This document shows positions 5,911-15,387 of a stretch of DNA of 64,000 nucleotides, piece after piece (positions within the stretch are counted from its first letter, which is position 1; the number at the start of each line of letters is the position of its first letter). Both the position numbers and the translations under genes were made by a program. The notes below the pieces were generated by a model, which saw only the letters and a program-made list of their open reading frames with translations, was not told the origin of the DNA and searched no databases. This DNA comes from a virus: positions 1 through 64,000 of IMG/VR virus record IMGVR_UViG_3300034375_003182; one strand, written 5' to 3'.

Positions 5911-6011
5911 ACAAACCAAAACACGAATTTGACTACAACATGTTTGCCTGTACTATAGGCTTTCTAGGTATAATAGTATTAATATTAACAATGTTAATTA
6001 TAAATAATTAA
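5907..6011 (+). CDS. Single-span membrane micropeptide, 34 aa
   Basis: Starts at ATG 5907, overlapping the upstream stop (ATGA). A polar N-terminus (MNKPKHEFDYN) leads into one hydrophobic helix of about 20 residues ending in LIINN. No family recognised. The overlap and the clean transmembrane profile support a real gene; function unknown. Confidence 0.5.
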   Translation: MNKPKHEFDYNMFACTIGFLGIIVLILTMLIINN

Positions 6012-6014
6012 ATT

Positions 6015-6293
6015 ATGTTACACGAAATAGAATTAGAAAATGGATACACGGTCCAAGTTGATTATGAATATGAATCATCTGAATTAGACTACAGTGGTAC
6101 AGGTTACCACGGCGGTGTTACAATTAATGCCTTATGGGCAAACTTAACAGACACTAATGGTAACCTGTTAAAGGTAGATATTCTGCATTTTATGCAGGGT
6201 TTTGAAGAGTTTGATAAAGATGAACTTGAAGGTATAATACAAGAAAACTACGAAGACTATGAGCCAGATCCAGATAGATTTAGGGATGAGTAA
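6015..6293 (+). CDS. Acidic hypothetical protein, 92 aa
   Basis: Strongly acidic and Tyr-rich, with a beta-type N-terminal half (ELENGYTVQVDYEYE) and an acidic tail (YEDYEPDPDRFRDE). No signal peptide or membrane segment, no family recognised. The ATG follows an AT-rich leader three bases after the preceding stop. The last 8 bases overlap the helicase start at 6286. Confidence 0.7.
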   Translation: MLHEIELENGYTVQVDYEYESSELDYSGTGYHGGVTINALWANLTDTNGNLLKVDILHFMQGFEEFDKDELEGIIQENYEDYEPDPDRFRDE

Positions 6294-7452
6294 ACTAATA
6301 AAAGTAAAAGATACAGAGCAAAAGAAAGCTCTTAACAATTGGGCAAAGAAAGGTTTTAACGGTAGTATTATCGCTGGTACAGGCTTTGGTAAGTCTAGGT
6401 GTGGTGTTATAGCTGTAGCTAAAACCTTATCTGATGGTGGCAAGGGACTTGTACTAGTTCCTACCCATCAGTTGCAAGACCAATTTAAAGAGGAGTTTAT
6501 TAAGTGGGGCTATGAGTCTGCGCTAGATAATGTAGACATCTTATGTTATGCTTCTGCTTACAAGCTAGAGGATCAGCACTATGATGTTGTGGTCTGTGAT
6601 GAGATACACCTTGGTCTGTCACCTGAGTATCGCAAGTTCTTTGAGAACAATACTTGGGACAGATTATTGTGCATGACTGCTACATTACCTGAAGATTACG
6701 AGTATAAAGAGTTGTTGTACAAGATTGCTCCTCTAGTGTATATGATAAGTCTTGATGAATGTGTAGCGCTTGGCCTTGTTTCTCCTTATGAGATAGTTTG
6801 CATACCTATACAGCTAACTGATGTTGAACAGAAAGAGTACAAGAAAGCTAATAATACATTTGTATATGCTAAATACTGTCTTGGACAGTTTGGTGCATTT
6901 GATAAAGCAAAGCATATTATGGGTGCAGGTAAACACACGGCTAGCTCTGAAGATAAAGCTGCTGCTGCACAGTTCTATCGCTCTATTAGAGCACGTAAAG
7001 CTGTGGTAGACCATGCCGATGGTAAAATTGCAGAGTTGCAAAAGATTGTTGTCAAGAACATAGGTGAAAAGATACTTGTGTTTGGTGGTAGCAATGAGTT
7101 TACTAACAAACTTGCTGACGCAACAGAAACATTCTCTACTGTATATCACAGTGGGAAAACTAAGAAACAAAAAGAACAAGCACTGAAAGATTTTAGATCA
7201 GGTGACAAGCCTGTGCTATGTTCTACAAAAGCTTTGAACCAGGGCTTCGATGTGGCTGATGCTACAATGGCTGTTATATGTGGCTTGACTAGCAAGTCCT
7301 TAACTATGATACAACGTGTAGGTAGAATTATACGTTATCAAGAAGGTAAGATAGGCAAGATACATATCTTGTATGTCAAGGATAGTCAAGAAGAAAAATG
7401 GTTGAAAAGTAGTGTGAAAAATCTAGATAATGTGACCTGGTTACCTTGTTAA
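6286..7452 (+). CDS. SF2 DNA helicase, DEAD/DEAH-like
   Basis: A two-RecA-domain superfamily 2 helicase. Walker A GTGFGKS is at 31-37, motif II DEIH at 105-108, motif III TATLP at 131-135 and motif VI QRVGRIIR at 343-350. Such proteins (UvsW/RecG/SNF2-like phage helicases) remodel forks or recombination intermediates. At 388 aa it is compact, without accessory domains. The start at 6286 is favoured over an in-frame ATG at 6259 because it sits at the end of the preceding gene. It ends 31 bp before the next gene. Confidence 0.92.
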   Translation: MSKLIKVKDTEQKKALNNWAKKGFNGSIIAGTGFGKSRCGVIAVAKTLSDGGKGLVLVPTHQLQDQFKEEFIKWGYESALDNVDILCYASAYKLEDQHYDVVVCDEIHLGLSPEYRKFFENNTWDRLLCMTATLPEDYEYKELLYKIAPLVYMISLDECVALGLVSPYEIVCIPIQLTDVEQKEYKKANNTFVYAKYCLGQFGAFDKAKHIMGAGKHTASSEDKAAAAQFYRSIRARKAVVDHADGKIAELQKIVVKNIGEKILVFGGSNEFTNKLADATETFSTVYHSGKTKKQKEQALKDFRSGDKPVLCSTKALNQGFDVADATMAVICGLTSKSLTMIQRVGRIIRYQEGKIGKIHILYVKDSQEEKWLKSSVKNLDNVTWLPC

Positions 7453-7483
7453 TCAGGCGCATTTTTCGTAAATTTATAAGCTT

Positions 7484-8029
7484 ATGCAATTAGAAATTGA
7501 CATTAATTTATTAACTGAAAATGAGATAAGTGCAGATGATTATCTTGCTTTGTATGCTATATACAGAAAAGGATTTAAGACTCTGTCTAATCTAAAATTA
7601 AACCCTAACTGGGATGACTTACAAGAGAAAGGATTCGTTAAGATTGGCCCTGAAGGCTATGACACATACATTGTTAGGCAGAAGTTTATTGATTTGTTTG
7701 CTTCTGATTTTGATCAGATGTTTGCTCAGCTTTTGGCTACGTATCCTATGAAAGTTAGAACATCTAATGGTATCAGGGTATTACATGCTTCAGATCCAGA
7801 TGCCAAGACAAACTTTAAAGCCAAAGAAAGGTATAGAAAGATTGTTTTGGATAGAAGGCACGTGCATGATCGTATTATGAAACTATTACATGTTCAGCTG
7901 AAGGTAGACAAACAAAGATTAGAATACTTACAAAATCTTGAAGTGTGGATAAACAATCACACTTGGGAAAAATACACAAATATAGACGACGATGCAGGAG
8001 AACAAGAAAGAATCACAAGAAGACTCTAA
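7484..8029 (+). CDS. Hypothetical replication-module protein, 181 aa
   Basis: Mostly helical. The N-terminal part (about 1-60) looks like a winged-helix-type module (SADDYLALYAIYRKG, LQEKGFVKI). The C-terminal half is rich in basic helices (FKAKERYRKIVLDRRHVHDRIMKLL). It overlaps the DnaB-like helicase gene by 38 bases. That position suggests a helicase loader or adaptor, but no motif proves it. Confidence 0.75.
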   Translation: MQLEIDINLLTENEISADDYLALYAIYRKGFKTLSNLKLNPNWDDLQEKGFVKIGPEGYDTYIVRQKFIDLFASDFDQMFAQLLATYPMKVRTSNGIRVLHASDPDAKTNFKAKERYRKIVLDRRHVHDRIMKLLHVQLKVDKQRLEYLQNLEVWINNHTWEKYTNIDDDAGEQERITRRL

Positions 8030-8939
8030 CGTATTTCAAACTAGAGGATTTCAAAGAATAGACAGGGCGGTAAATCAATCTGTTGCTATAGTCAAACAGG
8101 CTAAGAAAGGGCAACGGAACGTACTAGCTACGTCCTGGAAAAGACTTAACAGGAATCTTCTAGGTGGCCTACAAAAGGGTAAGATGTATGTAGTTGCTGG
8201 TCGTCCTGGTGTTGGTAAATCAGCATTCAGCAACCAGCTAATCTTTGATGTGCTTGATACTAACAGGCACAAGAAAATAATTGTATTGTATTGGACCTTT
8301 GAGATGCCCGGTTACCAGCAGGTGATGCGGTCAGCATCAAAGGATGTTCAAAAACAAATGGCTGAACTACTGTCTGTAGATAATACATTGTCTGATAAAG
8401 ACTTTGGTATCTATGCGGCAAAAGTTCAGAAGTATAAGAACTATCCTATATACTTTAACAATGTTCCTCGTAGTATGGAATACATAATGAATACTAACGA
8501 AGAACTATTTAGTCAGCATCCTGAGCACACAGTGATCAACTTATTTGACCACTCACGTTTGATACGTGGCAATGAAGAAACAGAGTTGCGCAGACTAAAC
8601 ACAGTATCTAAGGGTTGCATGTGGATGCAATCAAAACTTGGAGTTATTAATATATTATTATCACAGCTCAATCGTAACATAGAACAAGAACATCGTGCTA
8701 AGAATCAGTACCAGCCACTACTAACAGATTTGTTTGGTGGTGATAGTATTGGCCAGGATGCACATGTAGTTATGATTCTTAATCGTCCTTATGACTTGTA
8801 TGGTATCACAGATACATACTGCGGTGAGAACCCGCAAGGGTTACTCGCATGTCATATGGAAAAGAATCGTGACGGCTTGCTTGGTATGATTGGTTATGAA
8901 GCAGACATGAGTACATTTAATATTAAAGAAAGAAAATGA
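7992..8939 (+). CDS. DnaB-like replicative helicase, minimal form
   Basis: RecA-fold helicase core. Walker A GRPGVGKS is at 70-77, followed by a beta strand and the DnaB-type LYWTFEMP (usual form FSLEMP), a Walker B-like strand VINLFDHSRL, and LLSQLNR as motif H3/4. The N-terminal DnaB primase-interaction domain is missing: only about 45 residues precede the core, so at 315 aa it is much shorter than bacterial DnaB (about 450-470 aa). It presumably unwinds the fork for PolA together with the primase at 10911. The stop overlaps the next start. Confidence 0.9.
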   Translation: MQENKKESQEDSNVFQTRGFQRIDRAVNQSVAIVKQAKKGQRNVLATSWKRLNRNLLGGLQKGKMYVVAGRPGVGKSAFSNQLIFDVLDTNRHKKIIVLYWTFEMPGYQQVMRSASKDVQKQMAELLSVDNTLSDKDFGIYAAKVQKYKNYPIYFNNVPRSMEYIMNTNEELFSQHPEHTVINLFDHSRLIRGNEETELRRLNTVSKGCMWMQSKLGVINILLSQLNRNIEQEHRAKNQYQPLLTDLFGGDSIGQDAHVVMILNRPYDLYGITDTYCGENPQGLLACHMEKNRDGLLGMIGYEADMSTFNIKERK

Positions 8940-9637
8940 TGGAGTTACCAAAAACTGTGGTTAAGGCGAGCCGTAAGTCGCCTAAGAACATGATAATCTA
9001 TGGTCCACCTAAGATAGGTAAGACTACAGTATTGTCACAATTAAAGGATTGTTTAATCATTGACCTTGAAGAAGGCTCAGACATGGTTGATGCCTTGAAG
9101 ATTAAAGTTAGCAGCTTAAAAGAACTTGGTGAAGTTGGGAAAGCTATCATAAAAGATGGTAGACCATACAAGTATGTGGCTATTGACACTATCTCCAAGT
9201 TGGAGGAATGGTGTGAAGCTGAAGCTAAAACTATATACATGCAAACTCCTATGGGTAAGAACTTTGAACAGAAGAACCCTGGTGCATCAGTCCTATCATT
9301 GCCAAACGGCGCTGGCTATTTATATTTACGTATAGCCTACAAGAAATGGATAGACAGACTGAATAAACTAGCGGATCATGTTATCTTAGTTGGCCACCTA
9401 AAGGACAAGATGCTTGAGAAGAAAGGCAAAGAGGTTGCTGTAAAGGACCTTGACTTGACTGGTAAGATCAAGCAGATTACATGTGCTAACGCTGATGCTG
9501 TTGGTTATATTTACAGAGAAGAGGATGAAACTATGGTTTCTTTCAACTCTTTGGATGATGTAACAGCTGGTTCACGTTGTCACCACCTAAAAGGTAAGAC
9601 CATGCCTCTAAATTGGTCAGAAATATTTATTGATTAA
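8936..9637 (+). CDS. Phage RecA-fold ATPase (AAA_24 / Sak4-like)
   Basis: Walker A GPPKIGKTT starts at residue 23. LIIDLEEGSD and the Walker B strand YVAIDTISKLEEW follow, and VILVGHLKDK is the sensor-like strand. This is the pattern of phage single-domain ATPases related to Sak4/RecA that help single-strand annealing or recombination, usually encoded beside SSB. The SSB gene follows two genes downstream. It is 233 aa, typical for the family, and its ATG overlaps the helicase stop codon. Confidence 0.85.
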   Translation: MMELPKTVVKASRKSPKNMIIYGPPKIGKTTVLSQLKDCLIIDLEEGSDMVDALKIKVSSLKELGEVGKAIIKDGRPYKYVAIDTISKLEEWCEAEAKTIYMQTPMGKNFEQKNPGASVLSLPNGAGYLYLRIAYKKWIDRLNKLADHVILVGHLKDKMLEKKGKEVAVKDLDLTGKIKQITCANADAVGYIYREEDETMVSFNSLDDVTAGSRCHHLKGKTMPLNWSEIFID

Positions 9638-9656
9638 CCGCGTAAAATTTTAAATC

Positions 9657-10037
9657 ATGATTGAAGCACGCACAAACAACCCTGGCGAGGTCACGCAGAA
9701 AAACGAAACACCAAACACTATTACAGTATCTATGATTCTGGAAGACTTGGACAACGGCGTTGACCGTCCAGGTATTCAAGAGAAGTATGGTCTTGAGAAG
9801 TGGGAAGTAACACAGATGTTCCAGCACCCAGCATTGAAGGGTAAGAAAGCTAGAAAGGTCCGTAAGTTGTCTTTCAACTTTGTTGATGATACAGCTGCAG
9901 ATCCTAATCAGACTAGTATTCCTGTAGAAGAACCAGATGTACACCAAGAAGCTATGTCTACTATAGCAGCTACACCTGAGTTACAACAGGAAGATCCTTT
10001 TATAGGAGAGTATGGTGAAGATGAAGATGAATTTTAA
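9657..10037 (+). CDS. Small HTH-like protein with acidic tail, 126 aa
   Basis: Residues 22-60 (ITVSMILEDLDNGVDR, IQEKYGLEKWEV, FQHPALKGKK) look like a small helix-turn-helix module with a basic tail. Similar small proteins occur in many phages, without known function. The C-terminus is very acidic (IGEYGEDEDEF), as in proteins that imitate or compete with SSB tails. It lies between the recombination ATPase and the SSB gene. Confidence 0.75.
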   Translation: MIEARTNNPGEVTQKNETPNTITVSMILEDLDNGVDRPGIQEKYGLEKWEVTQMFQHPALKGKKARKVRKLSFNFVDDTAADPNQTSIPVEEPDVHQEAMSTIAATPELQQEDPFIGEYGEDEDEF

Positions 10038-10055
10038 TTATTAAACTAATTTATT

Positions 10056-10805
10056 ATGGCTATTAAAAGCAATGACAGTAATGTCGAAGTTGCAGGCGGA
10101 GGTATTAAACTATTTTCAGGCCTTGGCAACTTCAAAGTAATCGCAGTAAACCCTACAATGGCTGAGCTGCACGAATTGGGCATCATGGTAAAACAAGACC
10201 CAAACTATTTTGTTGAACTAAACGGAACTGAGTATTTCAAACTAACTTTCTGGATTAAGAATGAAGATCTTACTACAAGATTTGATCTTCTTATGAACGG
10301 ATCAGAGCGTGTATCTCAGACAGGTAAGAACCAGTGGATTAATGCTATTGGTCAGTCTACTTGGTCTGACGGTGAGCCTGAGTATGATTGGTTCAAGAAA
10401 GAAGGTTTGCGTAAAGCATTGACCGGTGAAGAAACTCTTATCAATTTTGTTAAGCAGTGGGCTAACGTTGCTAATGGCGATGAGGCTTACTTTGATAGTA
10501 TAGCTAAGATTGTTAAGGGTGATGTAACTGAGGTTAAAGCTTTGGTTAAACTTCTAGAGAGTAATGAAGTTAGATTACTGATTGGTGTTAAAGATGGTAA
10601 GTATCAGACTGTGTACACAAAAGTATTTGGTCGTGTAAAACCTCAACGTGATGACTTGTTCGTTAAGAATCTTAATGATGATTATGGAACATTCAATGCA
10701 GAGTTTGACACGACGTTAGCTTGGGGTGCATTTAGTCCTGAACTAGCCGTTGTTACTCCAGATGCTGACTCTGATAATGTATCAGAAGATGAAGACTGGG
10801 TGTAA
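10056..10805 (+). CDS. ssb: Single-stranded DNA-binding protein, phage type
   Basis: A 249-aa protein resembling the SSB annotated in crAss-like phages. The N-terminus has a conserved stretch, FKVIAVNPTMAELHELGI. The middle has Trp/Phe-rich strands (FKLTFWIKN, STWSDGEPEYDWF) suited to an OB fold. The C-terminus ends in an acidic tail with an aromatic residue, SEDEDWV (243-249), equivalent to the protein-recruiting tip of bacterial SSB. The assignment rests on resemblance and context (ATPase, primase, polymerase nearby). It is followed by an intrinsic terminator. Confidence 0.75.
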   Translation: MAIKSNDSNVEVAGGGIKLFSGLGNFKVIAVNPTMAELHELGIMVKQDPNYFVELNGTEYFKLTFWIKNEDLTTRFDLLMNGSERVSQTGKNQWINAIGQSTWSDGEPEYDWFKKEGLRKALTGEETLINFVKQWANVANGDEAYFDSIAKIVKGDVTEVKALVKLLESNEVRLLIGVKDGKYQTVYTKVFGRVKPQRDDLFVKNLNDDYGTFNAEFDTTLAWGAFSPELAVVTPDADSDNVSEDEDWV

Positions 10806-10863
10806 CATTATAGTAGTATGGCCTTGTAACCTAGTGGTTATATGGCCTAGTTAATCAAATAAT

Positions 10864-10894
10864 AAAGGGTAGTGTAAAAGCTACCCTTTTTTAT
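10864..10894 (+). terminator. Intrinsic terminator after ssb
   Basis: AAAGGGTAG (10864-10872) pairs with CTACCCTTT (10881-10889) around an 8-nt loop and is followed by a T run. It closes the PolA-to-SSB transcription unit. Upstream, TATGGCCT occurs twice (10818 and 10841 areas), which may be a second weak pairing element. Confidence 0.85.
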
Positions 10895-10910
10895 TTTAAA
10901 TTCGCAAACT

Positions 10911-11903
10911 ATGATTAAAAGCAGAAGTAGTGAGGATGTATTGACGCCTGATAGAATACTATCAAAGATTAGTGAGGTAGATATATTTGCATACTATTGT
11001 AATTCTTTTAAACAGTTGGGTGTTAAATTTTGCAGTGAGATTAGACAGGATAAGAAACCAGGTGTTTATATTATACTTTGGAAAGGTAGACTTTTGTACA
11101 AAGACTTTGCTTATCCGGATCATAAATTTGATTGCTTTGGTTATGTCATGGCAGCATACAATGTTTCTTTTTATTCTGCTCTTCGTATAATTGACAATGA
11201 CTTTGGTCTTAATCTTGCATCAAGCAAAGAGGAGATGGCTTTCACCAAAGGTTACCTTGGGTATCAATCTAAAATAAAGATTGAAAACAAAAAAGTAACT
11301 ATAATTAAAAAGAAGTCTAGGCCTTGGAAGCGTAAAGATGCAGATTTTTGGTCTCAATACTTGATTAGTAAAAAAACTTTGACTAAGTTTGCAGTTAGCC
11401 CTATCTCACACTACTGGATTAATGACAGTAGATTTACATGTAAGCTTAGCTATGCATATAAAATAGGTAGGAAATACAAAATTTATTCACCTTACGAAGA
11501 AGTAAAGTGGATGAGCAATACTAACTCTAAACAAATTCAAGGATATGATCAATTACCTAACAAAGGGGATCTCTGCATTATCGCATCATCTCTCAAAGAT
11601 GTTATGTGCCTTTTCGAGATGGGTATCTCTGCAGTCGCCATGCAATCAGAAATGCAATTGCCACTGCGCAGTACAATCGAAGAACTAAAACAGAGATTTA
11701 AACAAGTTGCAGTCTTTTATGATAATGACTTTACTAATCCCAACAATCCTGGTCAGACCATGGCTAAAAAGATTTGTAAAGAATATTATCCTATGAAGAA
11801 CATTCTCATACCTGACGAGTATCAATTAAAAGATCCGTCAGACTATGTTGCGCACTTTAAACAAACAGAAGGATTACAAACATTGATAGACATACAATTG
11901 TGA
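10911..11903 (+). CDS. TOPRIM DNA primase, crAss-like phage type
   Basis: The C-terminal region is a TOPRIM-like fold. IIASSLKDVMCLFEMGI starts near residue 223, and FYDNDF near 270 supplies the DxD metal ligands, followed by NPGQTMA. The usual catalytic Glu of motif EGxxDA is replaced by Ser/Lys (SSLKDV), as remembered for some phage primases. No N-terminal zinc finger of the DnaG type is visible; the N-terminus instead holds a region rich in aromatic residues. It presumably makes primers for PolA with the DnaB-like helicase. The stop overlaps the next GTG start. Confidence 0.8.
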   Translation: MIKSRSSEDVLTPDRILSKISEVDIFAYYCNSFKQLGVKFCSEIRQDKKPGVYIILWKGRLLYKDFAYPDHKFDCFGYVMAAYNVSFYSALRIIDNDFGLNLASSKEEMAFTKGYLGYQSKIKIENKKVTIIKKKSRPWKRKDADFWSQYLISKKTLTKFAVSPISHYWINDSRFTCKLSYAYKIGRKYKIYSPYEEVKWMSNTNSKQIQGYDQLPNKGDLCIIASSLKDVMCLFEMGISAVAMQSEMQLPLRSTIEELKQRFKQVAVFYDNDFTNPNNPGQTMAKKICKEYYPMKNILIPDEYQLKDPSDYVAHFKQTEGLQTLIDIQL

Positions 11904-12343
11904 AGCGACGTACACGAAAACCAAAAAACAAAAAAGTAAGAAACGCTACCGCTAAGGTTTATAAGGGTATTAAGTTCAGGTCTAAGCTTGAACTTTTTAC
12001 GTATAAGAAACTAGAAGATGCAGAGATTAAATCTTTGTATGAAAAGAAGAAGTATGTTTTACTAGAAGGTTTTCATTATACAGCTGAGTGCCACGAGCCT
12101 CACAAAACAAAAGGTTATATCGATAGTGGATATAAGGTTAGGGATATTACATATACTCCTGACTTTGTAGATCCTAATGGTAAATGGATTATAGAAGTAA
12201 AAGGTTTTGCAAATGATGTCTTCCCTTTGAAGTGGAAGATGTTTAAGAAACACCTCATGGAACTGGAGAATCCTCCAGTATTATACCTGCCTAAAAATCA
12301 AGGCCAGGTGCTACAAACAATAGAATTAATTAAACAACTTTAA
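11900..12343 (+). CDS. PD-(D/E)XK nuclease, DUF1064-like
   Basis: A 147-aa basic protein with the DUF1064 layout: KFRSKLELFTYKKL (Glu31), YTPDFV (Asp88) and WIIEVKG (Glu99, Lys101), the D-ExK active site of restriction-endonuclease-fold enzymes. DUF1064 proteins are phage nucleases with probable Holliday-junction or branch cleavage roles. It starts with GTG, overlapping the primase stop (GTGA), so the two are likely coupled. Confidence 0.85.
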   Translation: MKRRTRKPKNKKVRNATAKVYKGIKFRSKLELFTYKKLEDAEIKSLYEKKKYVLLEGFHYTAECHEPHKTKGYIDSGYKVRDITYTPDFVDPNGKWIIEVKGFANDVFPLKWKMFKKHLMELENPPVLYLPKNQGQVLQTIELIKQL

Positions 12344-12346
12344 TTT

Positions 12347-12658
12347 ATGGAATACACAGAAGATTTGGTCCTCCGTCTGGATGGGCTTGGGATAGATATG
12401 TCCAAAGGTCACAGTGATACAGCCAAGCAACTTAATAAGTTGTATGAAGAAACAAGGTACAATACATTTGGATACCTTGAAGATCTTGAGAAGTTTGATA
12501 AAGTCTTTGAACCGGTATATGGTTTGGAGTTTTTCATACTAGTCAGAGATGTACAACAACAATTCTTTAGAGAGATTAAGTATGCTGAGCTATCAGCTGA
12601 ACTAAATGAAATACACGAACAAAGTAAAATAAATAGACATGAGTATAAAAACGATTGA
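12347..12658 (+). CDS. Small acidic helical protein, 103 aa
   Basis: Predicted all-helical and acidic (YEETRYNTFGYLEDLEKFD, then KYAELSAELNEIHEQSK). No family recognised. It starts three bases after the nuclease stop and overlaps the rIIA-like gene start by 20 bases. Function unknown. Confidence 0.7.
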   Translation: MEYTEDLVLRLDGLGIDMSKGHSDTAKQLNKLYEETRYNTFGYLEDLEKFDKVFEPVYGLEFFILVRDVQQQFFREIKYAELSAELNEIHEQSKINRHEYKND

Positions 12659-15380
12659 TAAGCAGATCAAAGGATCTGAAGGCCTTGCTAAGAAGATTAA
12701 CAAGGGCGCTGAAAAGATGGTATTTGACATCTTGCAGTCTACACAGTACTCTACACCTATCCCGTCTACAGTGCGTGAGTTGGCTACCAATGGTGCCGAT
12801 GCGCAACGTGAGAAGGAGATGGCTATAGAGATACTAACTGGTAAAGCTAAAGCAGAAGATTACTACATTGAGCGCCACGGCGAGCAATATAATGATAGTA
12901 ACTTTGATATTAACTATTACAATCTGGATCATTTAGATACAGAAAACAACGACGTACTAATTACATACAAAGAGAATGAAGGAACAGGATACTGCGATGT
13001 AGTTACGATAAAAGACCACGGTGTTGGTATTGGTGAACGTCGTTTGGAAGGTGTGCTTGAGCTTGGTTATTCAACTAAGCGTAATACAGCTGAGAACTTC
13101 GGTGCGTTTGGTCTTGGTGCCAAGGTTGCATTGTCAACTGGTGTGGATTTCTATACTATAGAGACTGTACATAATGGTAGGAGGTTCAAAATGAACTGTT
13201 ACAATTACAAGACAGACTTTATTATACCTGCGTTTAATCCAGGACTAGGGCAGCCTAATCCTTACATTACACTTAGTGATGGAACTAAGGTATACTATGA
13301 AGATGCCAAAGCAAAGAATCAAACCATAATATCGTTTGGGGTCAAAAAGCACAACAGACGAGATTACCGTGATGCGGTAGAAGAGCAGTTGATGTATATG
13401 CCTAACATTAAATTTAAGCGTATTGCAGAAGATGGCTATGAAAGGGAAGAAAACATTCACCCAAGAGTTATGCACAACTCTGATAACTTGATTATCTCTG
13501 ATACATATTTGTTTAGTAAACCGCACATTGTATTAACTAAAGATGTAGGCGCACCAACCGGTGTTAACTATGGCTTTGTTGATTTCCGTGAGTTGGAAAT
13601 GCAGCAGATGTGGGGACCAATTGCTTTCAAATGTCCTGCAAGACAAGTAATCAATGACCCAGATACTGGTGAAGAGATTGTATTGCAAGATGGTGTAGAT
13701 GTTACGCCGTCACGTGAGAAGGTAATATGGAATGAGAACACTAAAGCATACATCAAGTCTGTAATTGAAGCAGCTGCTGATGAGGCTAGTGAGATTGTAC
13801 AAGAAGAGCTTAAGCAAACAGACTTTGTGTCTTGGTTGATAGCTTGTAAGAAAGTCTTAACTAAAGCTGACAGCGGTAGTGTGCTTGGTAGATTGTCTAA
13901 CATTATTGACCAGGAACAACTCAAGCCTAAGTTTGGGCCTGACCCAAGACTTAAGAATGAATCTGTAAAAGCTTTATTCAGAGGTATGAAGGTTGAGGTT
14001 GTAACTAAGAGCAGAGATTATGGTACTGGTGAAGATACTATTGAGAGAAATGCTATTGAAAACTACAGCCAATTGAGAGAGAATAACATCTTTATCATGG
14101 GTGAAGAGAATCATAGCAAGTACAAAGATATGTATCTTATACACGAGTGTGATGGTCCTGTTATTTGTATTAAGCCTGTAGAGAACTGGGAGCCTAGTAC
14201 TGTTGTTAGTACTGAGTCTGTTAAAGCAAGCAAGAAAGCACTTGCTAAACGTGCTAGAGTTCTTGAGTTAATTACTGAGTCTACTCACAGTCGTAACTAT
14301 GACGACATAGAGGTAAATGAAGAGTGGTTAGAAGAATACAAAGATGAGATTGCTAAAGCAAAGGAGGTTGCACAGTTCGAGAACATTACACCAGCTGAAC
14401 GTCGTAAGATAGAAGAGCGTATGGTTGCATACACTTTTAGATACAACGAAAAGCATTGGCATAGTTCTGGTAGTGACAACCGCTACATCAGAGACAAGAT
14501 TGAACCAAAGGTAAAAGATCTTATGAAGACTCAGCGTACTACCTATTACGGTACTGCAGCTGATGATGATAAACTGATGGTAGCTTGTGGTATGATACAT
14601 CCTTTTGCTCCTAACATTCGTCAAGTATACAAAGATATGCCTGGATGGAGAACTGAAGGTCAAGACGATAGACTGTTTTTCTTTGATACTCCAGCTGTTA
14701 GACTTGGTACTGGTGAGTTTACAAAACCAACTACTACAGTCAACAGTGATGACGGTACGGTATATCACAATACTAATTTTGATTGGGATACACCACAGGT
14801 TATCAGAGTCTCACAGAGCAATGTTAAACACATTAGCATGAATCCTAATGTTAAACACATTGATGAATTCTTTTTACAATTAACACCTAATGGAGGATAT
14901 ACTATGGATGAATACGCAATTAAGTGGTACACTGCAGATAAGATGAAAGGTATCACAGATAAGACATATTTATATTGTCTTAAGGACATTAATCCAGACT
15001 TGTTTGAAAAGTATCAAGATGTATACAATGCATCTGATGTGGATGTAAGAGTAAGTCAGTGGATGAAAGATACTGATATATTTCCTATGGTCGAGAAGAT
15101 TGTGGAAATGCATAACTTCTGCAAAGACAACGATGACGCCGCTGCTATACAGCAGAAGAGTCGTGAACTCTTTGTGCTAGATGTACCAGAAGCTATTGGT
15201 CAAGATCAAGAGTTGATGGATAAGTTTAATGAGCTTCAAGAGTGGTCTGAGGGTGTGCATACACTATTGGATTGTATTAGTGAAGTATCATACTGTCCTA
15301 ATAATGATCATGATTTAGATCAGGATCTTATTAAAGAAATCAAGGTTTACCTGGACGCTAAAGGCAGGCTAGACTGGTAA
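12639..15380 (+). CDS. rIIA: rIIA-like protein with GHKL ATPase domain
   Basis: The N-terminal 200 residues form a GHKL (Hsp90/MutL/histidine kinase) ATPase. The N box is TVRELATNGADA (about 46-57), G1 is KDHGVGIG (about 124-131) and G2 is NFGAFGLGAKVAL (about 153-165). The remaining 700 residues have no recognised domain. T4 rIIA has the same N-terminal domain and similar size, and the next gene is rIIB-like, the same order as in T4 and several crAss-like phages. In T4 the pair is membrane-associated and counters rex-type exclusion and affects lysis timing; the function here is inferred. Confidence 0.8.
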   Translation: MSIKTIDKQIKGSEGLAKKINKGAEKMVFDILQSTQYSTPIPSTVRELATNGADAQREKEMAIEILTGKAKAEDYYIERHGEQYNDSNFDINYYNLDHLDTENNDVLITYKENEGTGYCDVVTIKDHGVGIGERRLEGVLELGYSTKRNTAENFGAFGLGAKVALSTGVDFYTIETVHNGRRFKMNCYNYKTDFIIPAFNPGLGQPNPYITLSDGTKVYYEDAKAKNQTIISFGVKKHNRRDYRDAVEEQLMYMPNIKFKRIAEDGYEREENIHPRVMHNSDNLIISDTYLFSKPHIVLTKDVGAPTGVNYGFVDFRELEMQQMWGPIAFKCPARQVINDPDTGEEIVLQDGVDVTPSREKVIWNENTKAYIKSVIEAAADEASEIVQEELKQTDFVSWLIACKKVLTKADSGSVLGRLSNIIDQEQLKPKFGPDPRLKNESVKALFRGMKVEVVTKSRDYGTGEDTIERNAIENYSQLRENNIFIMGEENHSKYKDMYLIHECDGPVICIKPVENWEPSTVVSTESVKASKKALAKRARVLELITESTHSRNYDDIEVNEEWLEEYKDEIAKAKEVAQFENITPAERRKIEERMVAYTFRYNEKHWHSSGSDNRYIRDKIEPKVKDLMKTQRTTYYGTAADDDKLMVACGMIHPFAPNIRQVYKDMPGWRTEGQDDRLFFFDTPAVRLGTGEFTKPTTTVNSDDGTVYHNTNFDWDTPQVIRVSQSNVKHISMNPNVKHIDEFFLQLTPNGGYTMDEYAIKWYTADKMKGITDKTYLYCLKDINPDLFEKYQDVYNASDVDVRVSQWMKDTDIFPMVEKIVEMHNFCKDNDDAAAIQQKSRELFVLDVPEAIGQDQELMDKFNELQEWSEGVHTLLDCISEVSYCPNNDHDLDQDLIKEIKVYLDAKGRLDW

Positions 15381-15387
15381 TAATCAG

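Noticed and set aside
1671-10840. 11-nt string CCTAGTGGTTA at 1671 and 10830
   Set aside because: Both are non-coding, but two copies only, no flanking similarity and no folding role in common; likely chance.
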